The notes under the pieces were generated by a model. It was given only the letters and a program-made list of their open reading frames with translations. It did no database searches and was not told where the DNA came from. 64,000 nt of DNA, from contig JAIVFH010000002.1 in assembly GCA_025765595.1 (NCBI GenBank), forward strand, positions 558,001-622,000. The letters are read 5' to 3'. Numbering within the stretch: position 1 is the first letter of the stretch; each line of letters starts with the position of its first letter. Source of the DNA: Obelidium mucronatum. Its lineage: Eukaryota > Chytridiomycota > Chytridiomycetes > Chytridiales > Chytriomycetaceae. Shown here in pieces: positions 54,750 through 64,000 of this stretch. The translations under genes and the position numbers were made by a program.

Positions 54750-57700
54750 ATGAGATTTTCCGCCACGGGCATGCTTTTGAATTGGGCCATCCTGCTCCTG
54801 ACTCTGATCCCTGCTGTAGTGAATGGATTAATTCCAGCAGCTGCAGGAAAAGAAGCTAGCTCGGTCGTGATAGGTCTTCTGGGAACTTATTCTGCTCAAG
54901 GATTTGAGGATATGTCCCAGCTCAAACTTGATCCCTACATGACCCCTGGCTGGCAGATATATGACGACATTATTATTGAGCAAGCAGTTCAGATGATTAA
55001 TGCCAATGCGTCGATTCTCCCAAATACAACTCTGAAGCTCCGAAGATTCACCATCAATGATCCAACAGAAAAAAATGGGGCCACGGGATCCTTAGGGTTT
55101 GCATCCATGGTCGCCTTGAATATATCACAGAGCAAAGAAAATCAAGGTATTTTTTAGAGTCGAGTTGGGTCCGCAAAACTAATTTGGCGTAAGATGTTAT
55201 TGCGGTTATTGGTGACTGGAAGGTGCAACAGCTCTTTATTGGCGCACAGATCTATTCATACTATAATGTGAGCTCATTCATTTTGTTTTTGAAAGATTGA
55301 TTGTTTAAATACTGGGGGGATCTTAGATTCCAATGTGTGGTATAATTTGCAACACTGAACGAGTCGACAGCAAAACGAATTTCAAATCTTTCTTTCGCAC
55401 GCGATCGTCCGGTCGAGGATATGGAAAGCATATATTGAAATTCTTGATGGCGCGTAAAGTTTCTAGAATTGGTATTATTTCGGATGCGAGTAGTCGCGGG
55501 AGAGAGGAATCTGACGATACCGTGCGGGAACTGACCAGCAATGACATTGAAGTAGTGGTTTTATCTTATTCAACAGATGCTGCTTACAATGTTGGTCTTT
55601 TACAAAAATACGATGCTCGGTATGTGATACGTCTTTCTTTTCCAATCAAACCAGCATTGAACCGACAAGCAACAGGTACATACTTGTGACAACAACAAAC
55701 CGAGCTTTCTTGGGAGAGTTGTATTTCACAGGACTTAAAAGTGGCCTGGTTAGCCGACGGCATGTTTGGATTAGTGGAAATACTCCATACTACAGTTCAG
55801 CCCTGGACTGTATGTCAAACTTTCTCGCTCGCCCTTGCTGATCCTAATAATAGATTTAAAACTTCCTCAAAGTCCTTATAATGAGGTAGCAGGCTTTGTG
55901 TGGTTGTACGGAGCGCCGCTATTAAACTGGAATGGTTCTGACTATCCACCAACGTACCACCACTTGGCAAAGTCAATGCGCGCGAATTGGCCGGTTGTTA
56001 AACAAATGAGTGTTGCAAACTTAAACTTGGATATTATGACAGACTTTTTGGCATACCACCCACCAAAAGCATACATGGAAGGAGCGTTCGATTGCATCAT
56101 GACTCTAGCATCAGGATTCGACAAACTACTCCGTGAAAATAGCTCTTTGACTCCTGAAATGCTATCTTCAAGGAAACTGCAACAGAAGCTGAACATTCCG
56201 CTTTGGCAAAGAAGCGGTTACCAAGGGATCGGGAATATGCCTCTAATAATAAATGACGTGGGATCCTCAGAAATAGCATACTATTGGATAAGTGTTAAGC
56301 GTTTGGATGTGAATGGAGATCCTGTTGGAAACATTTTCTTAACCACTGGCCAAGATGGAAGTTCCACATACTATGAAAATTCGACAACACTATATGGCAG
56401 TATGTTATTTGGTTGCATTTTTACAGGCAAAGTGGCTAATATCTCGTTTCAGATGCGACTGCGTGGCCTGTTGATGGTTCAAGGACGTGGAACGATGTTG
56501 TGCTGATTCCTCAACTAGAGAAGCGTGGAATACTCTTAACATTTTTTTCATGTGTCGGGCTTGCGCTTTGTTTAACATGTTTTCTTTTCAACTACTGGTT
56601 TCGCAAGAGAACTATCATCAAAAAGTCGAACGTTTATCTCAATTGTCTTGGCCACTTCTGGATCGTGTTTTCTCTATGCATCGATGTTTTGCTATTTAAA
56701 TACCCCAACACGATTTTCATGCATTGCTAAAGTTGTCCTCCCTGTACTTGGGCTGGGCTTAATGTTTGGGTAATTGTGGCCCAATATTTAATTGAATTTA
56801 ACTTCCAATCCTAGCTCATTTATAGCCAAAACTGCGATAACCTACTTGAGGTCGTATGTTAATGTTCCTGCAGTGGTCAGGAATTGGGTTCTCTTTTTAA
56901 TTATGGGTGTAATTATCTTCATTGAAATTGCTCAAGTGGTCTATTGGGATGTACAATCTCGCAGTTCACCAACTTTAATAATCTTGAATGAGAGTGAAAG
57001 AGCTATCGCTTGCGTTTCTGGGCGGAGGAAGTTAAAACTTACAGCCATAGCAACAATTCTTGTTGTAAACGTACTTCTGTCCATTGTCCTTCTTGCTCTT
57101 GCCTTCTTCACGAGAAGAGTGCGAGTCGATTACAATGAGTCAGCAGTATTCACAATGTTGGCAACCTCCTATATCACAATATTTGGTCTCTTTTATGCCG
57201 CAGACCGTTAGCGATTCTGTTTCAAGTACTCATGAGATGCGAGAAGCCATGCTTATCTGGGCGTTAGCTACGATTACATTGCTTACCGTATTTTGGAAGC
57301 AAGGCGTGGAGTTTGTGGATTGAGCGCAAGTCAGCAAGAAAGTTTCTGGTTACTCTAAGGCGAACAACGCGACAAGTGTCTCAGGCGTTTAAAACCGTAG
57401 TCACAACCGATATCAAAAAATCTCCGAGTGACTTGGCCATATACAAGGCACCAACATTGCGCGCAGTTGGTAGTGTCCGAAAAGTTAACTCCGTGAAAGC
57501 GAAAAAGAAGACAAACAGAGTTGTTCACCTGACTTTTCCGGTATGTAGACAGTTTACCAAGTAAGAAAATTGTAATAGTTTGAGTGCAGAGTGAAATGCC
57601 ATACCAACGATATAGTGGACTGAAATGGACAACTTGGGAGCTCGCCAAAATAATCAATATGCGCTGTGACTGATAATCAAGCATGGATATTGTTTGAAAG

Positions 57701-57993
57701 CAAGCACGGAGTTTACTTCTATTCCCTTTGAGGAGTTGACTCAAGCCCAAATCACTTCAAACTTACTTACACATCATGTCACTATTTCAAACGGAAAAAG
57801 CAATTTTCTAGTAGATCCTAATGGTGAAGACGAGTTCTCGATCAGCTTGTGTCCTGTGAAGTTAATGTGCGAGAGTAGAGAGGAGGCCAGCGCGTTTGCT
57901 GGAATTCTAAAGGAGCTTCAAGGTGCAGCGAATGGCGATACTACAATACATCGCATGCTTCAATCACCAAGATTCCAGCAGACAAAAGGATGA
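54750..57993 (+). CDS. Class C (family 3) G-protein-coupled receptor with periplasmic-binding-type ectodomain
   Basis: Signal peptide at ATG 54750 ('MLLNWAILLLTLIPAVVNG' within it). An extracellular ANF/PBP-I type domain spans several exons ('VIGLLGTYSAQGFEDMSQLK', 'VIAVIGDWKVQQLFIGAQI', 'IPMCGIICNTERVDS', 'RIGIISDASSRGREESDDTV', 'AYMEGAFDCIMTLASGFDKL', 'YQGIGNMPLIINDVGSSEIA'). Seven hydrophobic segments follow: TM1 'GILLTFFSCVGLALCLTCFL', TM4 'WVLFLIMGVIIFIEIAQVVY', TM5 'IATILVVNVLLSIVLLALAF', TM6 'LATSYITIFGLF', TM7 'MLIWALATITLLTVFW'. The cytoplasmic tail is basic and may end in a PH-like stretch ('ISLCPVKLMCESREEASAFA'). Resembles GABA-B/amino-acid receptors. No Cys-rich NCD domain. The last exon join (about 57550-57700) is uncertain; the protein may instead stop at 57672. 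Confidence 0.78.
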
Positions 57994-58199
57994 GAGTGCA
58001 TACAATCATCAACAAAAGTTATATATTTCAATTGCATGCATCTAAATAGTGTCTTCTGTCGAGTTTGAACGCTTCTGCCATCCAGAGAACGTGTTGGATG
58101 CCCAAACAGGATTGTCGGATTGAGAATAGAGAACCAAATTTCCATCATTCTACACCGACAATAATTGTGAATATTTTGGACGGGCATCAACTTTAAGAT

Positions 58200-58801
58200 T
58201 TCATTACCTGGATGCAGAAGGATCCCCAGGTATTTGTGCCGGCTCTCCAACCAACGCGATCTGGATTCTTGACCCAAACTTCAAGATCACCGGTATAATC
58301 GGAGTATTCAAGCCAGTATGGACTTTGACCGTAAGTTGAACTTGAAGTGCTCCAAATGGCAACCCAATAGTAGTCACACACTGTGTCATACCATTCACAA
58401 ACCAATTGACCGCGGCGAAAAATGCCACATCCGCTCGACCTCTCTTCATTGGATCTTTTAACGCCACCGTGGCAGTGGCAATTATGGCCTTGGCCACGAT
58501 GGCAAGTGCTTTTTGTAAAGGACGAGGCTGCCATCATCCTACAAAAAAAAGGGGTAAAATGTGTCAATTGAATCGCCGACTTGGATTGGATAGAAGAGAA
58601 CAGACCTGCATGTACAAGGCATTGTTTTCATTCGGGGAGTACATGGCTCCTCCGGGATAAATCTTTCCCGAAGGACCAAGACAAGTCCTGCTTGGATCTT
58701 TGTTGTATCCAACTCGTCCACGCTCTTCCCTAGTAGTAGAACGCAGTTGTGCATCTAGCCGCACTGAATGCAAGCAGTAGATAAAAAAGAGCAGCAGTCA
58801 T
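58200..58801 (-). pseudogene. Bulb-type (B-)lectin-like secreted protein, probably decayed
   Basis: A signal peptide 'MTAALFYLLLAFSAARCTTA' starts at 58801 but stops after three more codons. 'GAMYSPNENNALYMQ' continues in another frame. After a GTCTGT..TTTGTAG intron comes 'DDGSLVLYKK', completing the B-lectin signature N-x-L-x-MQ-DG-x-LVLY. The next lectin strand ('VAIWSTSSSTYGQSPYWLEY', 'DLEVWVKNPDRVGW') is again in a different frame with no usable splice sites between. At least two frame breaks therefore exist. B-lectin domains bind mannose; here the gene is probably non-functional unless the sequence contains errors. Confidence 0.5.
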
Positions 58802-58985
58802 TTTGAAGATAACTTTTCTATGGTGAGCTTTCTTTAGCTTTTTATGTTTATCATATGTGGCTGGTTGTTTGAGGCTGTGCTGTGGTTATCACGTTTTTAA
58901 TCAATTCTCGAATAATTGTATGAAGAGGATTAAAGATATGATTCTCTTGATTGACGTTCCCAATAGATACGTAAATCTTTGAGCA

Positions 58986-60831
58986 ATGACCCAAACACCA
59001 AGTACGACCACACAACTGCACGTTCGCCAACCAATATGTTCAGTATCTATACTGATACTAGTAGTTATACAAACATTTGTAGTGGTAACGTGGAACTCTA
59101 TAATTTTCGAAACTGAAAAGTACATAGGCCATCGTGGTGCTGTTGGTACCGTTGCTTCTTTCCATCGAAAACACGCGCAAATCGAACGATTTATCAGTAA
59201 ATACTGGTCGATTAATATCTGAGAACCTTGTTCATACTATTCAATCAGACGCGAACTTGATGGCAGCCGCACAAGTTGGTTGGTGTCAAACTGAATAATG
59301 TGACTGACCATACCATACTTACATTTGAAATTCGCAGATTCCTGGTTATCATACATTGAAAATACAATAACTGATTTTAATTTGGCAGTTTTGAACAATT
59401 TGGTTGATCCATTCGACATTGATTCTGTTTATAATTATTTTCGATTCATTGTAAGGTTGCGTTTTGGAAAGGTGGTGGTTGTATGTTACTTATTTCGGAC
59501 TCTTAATTAGGAGCAAAGAGACTCGAGAGTTGATGCCTATTTACTGTGGGATTTGCTGATGGCAGTTTCGTTGTTGTACGCGGGGACGTTCCACATCGGG
59601 TGGGACTACTCGTCAATGGAAACAATTTCACGAACTGCAACCTCTGCAATTTGCTATTTCCCAAGAATACAACGAATCCAACCCTTCTCACCAGACAGGC
59701 AACCAAAAATATGCTGGTCCGTTTTCAGCACCTTGACTTCAGTTATTGGGACGCTGTGGATACATCAAAGCCAATGGATTACTTCTCTTTCGATTTTACA
59801 ACGAGAATCTGGTACAAACAAGCTATCGCTCAACAACAACCCACCACTGTTCAATGGACTGATCCTCACTACATTATAAACTCAAACTACACGGGATTGA
59901 CAGCAGATTTGGCTCTCTGGACGCGAGATAATCGATTCGCAGGGGTGATTGGTATTGATTTCACATATATGAATCTTGCTTCATATGTTGGAAACTTCAA
60001 ACCAACTCCAAATTCGTTCATGGTTTGGCTCTTCATCGGAAAGAAATAGTTCCTAAACATGTATTCAACAACAGTTTATCATGTCTGGAACAGGGCTTAT
60101 GGTTGTGTCTTCATTCAACGAATCACTCGGAAATGCGACCTTGGGAACTTTGAAACGGTTGCCAGAATGCACATCTCCGATTTTAGTTCAGATTTCAAAT
60201 TATTTTGGGTCCATTCTAAAGCCCAATCAGTCTTACGAAAGCCTTGGTCCAGTTGCTTCTTTCCAATTAGACAACCTTTATGTTCAGCTAGCTTTGACAA
60301 AACATTTGCCCTCCATGATTGTGGTGAATGGGGCGTTGAAACAGGATTACACTGGAGATTATGATGTTGTTTTAGCAAAGCTGGATTTTACTTTGAACGA
60401 TAACTTGAACAAAATGATTATCGCTGGAATTGTTGTTTTTGTTGGGATGCTCTTTATTGGGTTACTTTTTTCGTACTACTATCTTCTCAGGCCCATGAAG
60501 CAATTAGAGACGTTTTTGCTTTTGGTATTTTGCTGATATCTTTTGAATTACTGATTGATCGCATTTCTTTTTCGAATTTTATATACAGGCAACAAAATTC
60601 AAGTTCAAGGAAATCCTGGATAAAGGAGGTTATGGAGTGACAAGTTTTGTGAAAGAACTGGGGGCAATTCATGTGACATTTTTTCAAATGGTGGATCGAT
60701 TTGCCACAGCCATCAAAGAAAATCATGAACTTGTCAGGTTTTCAAATGTTTCATCAACTGAAGTAGAAGCCAGTATCCGCAAAGAGTCGATGACACCATC
60801 AATTGCAAAACCATCTGGACCTTTTCGTTAA
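58986..60831 (+). CDS. dCache-type membrane sensor without an output domain
   Basis: Start ATG 58986. TM1 ('VSILILVVIQTFVVVTW') is followed by an extracellular dCache-like domain ('NANLMAAAQV', 'GFADGSFVVVRGDVPHRVGL', 'YWDAVDTSKPMDYFSFDFTT', 'WTDPHYIINSNYTGLTADLA', 'NRFAGVIGIDFTYMNLASYV'). TM2 ('IAGIVVFVGMLFIGLLFSYY') and a HAMP-like/signalling helix ('LLRPMKQLETFLL', 'ATKFKFKEILDK', 'FQMVDRFATAIKENHELVR') follow, and the protein ends after about 40 more Ser-rich residues. Introns near 59206, 59276, 59458, 60022 and 60526. Around 59545 the frame appears to shift by one base within TGGGA ('VDAYLLW' then 'GFADGSF'), so the gene could be a pseudogene or contain an error. Chytrid Cache proteins often carry cyclase or kinase output domains; none is present here. 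Confidence 0.6.
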
Positions 60832-60895
60832 AACATCAGGACTTCCTTTAACAATAGACATAGATTATATTCGAGTTCATTTATTTTTTTTGATA

Positions 60896-63670
60896 TCATT
60901 CTGTCCTCAAAGCATCATATCGCAAGGCAAACTCATCTTTGTCGGTAACTTCTTTGCTAGCTCTCCAATGCACTTCATTTACACGCTTGAAGTCTTTCGT
61001 AACATACATTTCAAGGGCCAAGTACGAAATCCATGAGTCTGTTAAGTTCATAGTCAGAAATTAAGTAAACGCCGCCAGACGAGACTCACCGATTCGAGAG
61101 GCATCCGAAAAACAAACCAATTCATGCATTTTTCTTAACCGAGCCACTTGTACTGGCGTGGCAACAGGCTTCGTACTTTGCTTTGCGAACTCGATAAATC
61201 CTCCCTTGACATATTCTCCACCCAAGACATCTCTCTCTTCAAATTCCAAACAAGCATTAAAAAAGAATGTGCTTCGCTGTTTAAATGATATGAGCCTGTC
61301 GGATGCTTTGCGCACCCTTTCGATTCCACCAATTTTGTAGGACCAGTCCAAGTAGATGATTGTCAGATACCCCTCAAACTCGGCTGTATCCACATTGGCA
61401 CTCCCCAGCTCCTGAACACTTAAGCATTCACGGAACCGCTTCTCAACGACATCAATTCGATCGGGCTTAGAGCTGGCGTCGGTGATATTTGAAACCCATT
61501 CCAGATACAGTTTCCACAACCCAAAGCGCTCTGTCTTCAACTCGAGCGTGTTCACAGTTTCTGTCGTTTCTTGTGGCTTTCCTACAATGCTCAAAGCCTT
61601 TGCGCATTGAACTTCAACTTCCGCTTCACCTTTTCCAAGAACCTGAGTTTCAATATCCGAAATCAACAAACGGAGCTTGGCAGTCCAGAGCACGCCATTA
61701 GAAGGATGGTGCTGAATTCCCTTTTCCAACACTCCAAGTTTCGCCTTCAGATCATTGTTGCTCAGCTCTGACCACGCAATGTACATTGCAGGTGCACAGC
61801 TCGATCCATCATGAGCACGAGCGTACGATTTTTGAAGAATGACAAAGAGATAACGTTGCAAGTTTGTTTCTGTCACTTTTGACAATGTCTCTGTGAGAAA
61901 TGTAGTGTATCGGGACCACATCTGTGGAGTTGGTGTCTTCTATAGTTTCAAAAATGGGGAGATTAGAGAAGTTCAGGTGAAGCTTGACATGTCTTCGTGC
62001 TTTGATTTCCGCTGCAACCATAGAGGTAATGGTACTTTTTTTGATCAACGAAATCATCGCCATCAAAAATGTCTCCAATATCAAAAAAGGAGCGGTAGGG
62101 CAGAAAGAGGAAGCAGAAGTCAAAAGTTTAAGGAAGCGTTCCAAGGCTCCCCAGTTGATGTACGCCGTTTCACACCTCACATTCGTCAAAGACTCCCTTT
62201 CACAGGTTCCAGGGAGTTACTTCATCCATCAAGAGCTCGTTTGTAAAGCATAGAGTGGCAAATGAAGGAGGCAGGGGCAAAAAAAAAAAATAAAGAAGCG
62301 ACTTAACCAACCTTGACAGAATCTTCATACGCTTCAACAACGCTTTTCAAAGAGGATGGGAACTGAGCATCAGACACATCGATTCCAACCAACCTCCTTT
62401 CGGCAAGAACGCCAACAGCGATGGGGTCCCAGGCAAAGTCAGTCTTCAAAGAATTGTATACTTCGTCTTGAGCAAATCTAGTGTCTGTTCCAAAGGCTTG
62501 GTAGATTCTTAAAAACCCAATACGGAACTCAAGATCACTTGCAATTTCTGTGCCAAATCGATTTTCAGGACAAATATGAGCAAATCAAATACAAACCCTT
62601 GATGGCGTTACGGTAAATGGCCTTTGGAATGGCCAACTCAATCATGGCTTGCTGTACTGGGGACAATTTTTTACCCATCGTCAAAGCAGGATCTTGAGCC
62701 GAGTCGTCGTTAGAGACCTTGATAGTGGGATCAAGATCCAACTGAGACTGCGGGAGACTTTCATCTTCGTCTTGCAATTGTACACCGGTATTCCCATCCT
62801 CATTTTCATCATCTTCGTCACTACCATCCTCATCGTCAAGTTTCCGTTTTGGTGGTTTCGATGGTTCAGCACTTGACGGCAAAGCCCGTGGTTCCAATCC
62901 CAAGGCAGAATCTCCAAACAAAATCCTTCTCCTTTCCTTGATTTTTTCCGTCCACAGAAGTTCCAGTTTGAAGTACTCGTGCCACAAGTTTGTAGCCTCT
63001 TTGTTGATACGAAGCCCACGCTGCATCAAAACACGAGCTGAAGTCATATTCTTGTTGTTCACAAATTCATATTGTGCAGCCAGAATGTACATTGAGGGAT
63101 TGGTTGGATGTAACTGAATGGCTCTGATTCCAAACGTCAAGACGGCGCCAAAAAAAGCCCACTACACCCATCACTCACCTCGCGAAACTTCGTCCCAATG
63201 AAGACGACGCGCCCATACTCTTTGCCCACTCAAAGTATTGCACCCACATTTCGACGTCTCCACTAAACTTCCTCAACGCCTTCTGGTAAAGACCATTGAT
63301 GCGCTTTGTAAGAGAGTAGTCTGATAGAGTAAATCCGAGTTTCTTTTTTGCTTCGTTTTGTTGCTCGCTTTGCTCAACGTCAAGTCCAAGTCTAATCTTC
63401 CGTTTCTTTCTCAACCGATCCAGGTTGATTTCATATTCAATGTATTTTAGGTAGTCTGCCCTTCGCCCGATTCTGCGATGGATAGCGTATTCGTGGGCAG
63501 TGCGGCGCTTCACGATTTCCTTGATTTCTGCCTATTTCTCAAGAGTCAGTGATCCCTCGTCAAGACCATCTTTCCACTAGAAGATTTACCTTTGTAAAAA
63601 CACCCCTTTGCTCCATATCCTCGAGCTCAGGAATCATCTTTTCCAGGTGGAACCGGACTTGTTCAGCCAT
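60896..63670 (-). CDS. UTP6: U3 snoRNP-associated protein UTP6
   Basis: Component of the UtpB subcomplex of the SSU processome, acting in nucleolar 18S rRNA maturation. N-terminus 'MAEQVRFHLEKMIPELEDME' and 'IVKRRTAHEYAIHRRIGRRA' are the family signature. Half-a-TPR (HAT) repeats follow: 'ALRKFSGDVEMWVQYFEWAK', 'AIQLHPTNPSMYILAAQYEF', 'KEATNLWHEYFKLELLW'. An acidic linker ('DEDGSDEDDENEDGNTG') and C-terminal helices come next. The last exon is 'DSWISYLALEMYVTKDFKRV' to 'YDALRTE' and TGA 60896, joined through a GTGAGT..TTAACAG intron. About seven introns are needed. A stretch near 61930-62560 holds further small exons that I could not all place. Start ATG 63670. Confidence 0.88.
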
Positions 63671-63760
63671 TTCGTGGTTGGTTTGATTTTTGAAGAAACA
63701 AAAAGAAAAAAAAAATAAAAAAGTATAAAATTAACCTAAGTAACATCAACACCATTTTAT

Positions 63761-64000
63761 TCAACCACGCGCATTCGCAAAATGTTCAAGTCTACCCGGG
63801 AACTTTGCTTCGACTCCTTCATCTTTCAGAATCCACTTGATCACATCGACAGTGCTTTCCATACATCCTTCCAGGAGAGGAATACCTTCTCCAGCAAAAC
63901 TCCCAACAAACCAAATTCCCCTCTGCCCTTGCACATTCCTCAAATCCTTCACCGCCTTCATTGAATCCAGTGTCACTATTGCTCGCTCATACCACGAAAC
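63761..64000 (-). CDS. FAD-dependent amine oxidase-like oxidoreductase, C-terminal fragment
   Basis: The frame is open to the window edge, so the N-terminal part is outside. The visible 79 residues contain 'GIWFVGSFAGEGIPLLEGCM' and 'ESTVDVIKWIL', the C-terminal FAD-contacting segment of flavin amine oxidase/NAD(FAD)-binding proteins (G-x-G-x-P-x-L-E-G). Substrate cannot be told. The gene is minus strand; its 3' end faces the UTP6 promoter side. Confidence 0.65.
   Translation of the reverse strand, partial: VSWYERAIVTLDSMKAVKDLRNVQGQRGIWFVGSFAGEGIPLLEGCMESTVDVIKWILKDEGVEAKFPGRLEHFANARG

Overview
The window is nuclear DNA of a eukaryote with compact genes and short GT-AG introns (mostly about 40-80 nt). 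One intron carries a perfect TACTAAC branch site. The gene set fits a fungus: MOD5, MLH1, a mitochondrial MSH1, an HDA1-type deacetylase with a C-terminal extension, an FAP1/NFX1-like protein, UTP6 and a divergent H3-H4 pair. Three features point to an early-diverging, zoosporic (chytrid-like) fungus rather than a yeast or mushroom: a class C GPCR with a periplasmic-binding-type ectodomain, a dCache membrane sensor, and an intronless ankyrin protein of the 'DPRVDPAA' type. The chytrid assignment is inference from content, not a search result.

Layout. 1-0.9 kb: 3' part of an MFS transporter. 1.1-5.8 kb: divergent MOD5 and MLH1. 5.8-7.2 kb: a P-loop ATPase gene whose reading frame looks broken. 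7.4-9.6 kb: HDAC behind a hairpin and a 35-A tract. 9.7-11.5 kb: CoA-disulfide-reductase-like flavoprotein fused to rhodanese. 11.8-14.6 kb: an alpha/beta hydrolase and a small secreted Thr-rich protein. 15.6-20.3 kb: ABCC transporter copy 1 (minus). 22.1-25.4 kb: NFX1-like. 25.6-26.6 kb: histones H3/H4. 26.9-28.0 kb: VHS-domain protein. 28.2-33.7 kb: MSH1 and, 28 nt upstream, the ankyrin gene. 34-37.6 kb: three poorly known genes, one with an intron holding several similar hairpins. 37.6-45.7 kb: one long gene with AT-hook, Mutator-like DDE transposase, SWIM-like and Ulp1 cysteine-protease segments. 45.7-49.6 kb: an unknown protein, FRA10AC1, a PLP aminotransferase and a Cys-rich protein, all packed within tens of bases. 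50.0-54.6 kb: ABCC copy 2 (plus). 54.7-58.0 kb: class C GPCR. 58.2-60.8 kb: a decayed B-lectin gene and an output-less dCache sensor. 60.9-63.7 kb: UTP6. 63.8 kb to the end: C-terminus of an FAD oxidoreductase.

The two ABC transporter genes are near-identical (about 96% in the stretch compared by eye), lie in opposite orientation, and enclose about 30 kb as a 4.6-kb inverted repeat. Two mismatch-repair genes lie inside the window (MLH1 nuclear, MSH1 probably mitochondrial). Many neighbours are separated by only 8-120 bp, so promoters and 3' ends must overlap adjacent transcripts or coding sequence. Several genes begin with a strikingly GC/CpG-rich block that fades after a few hundred bases.

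Exon boundaries were deduced by eye from frame continuity and splice-site consensus, so individual junctions may be off by a few bases. No database search was possible.
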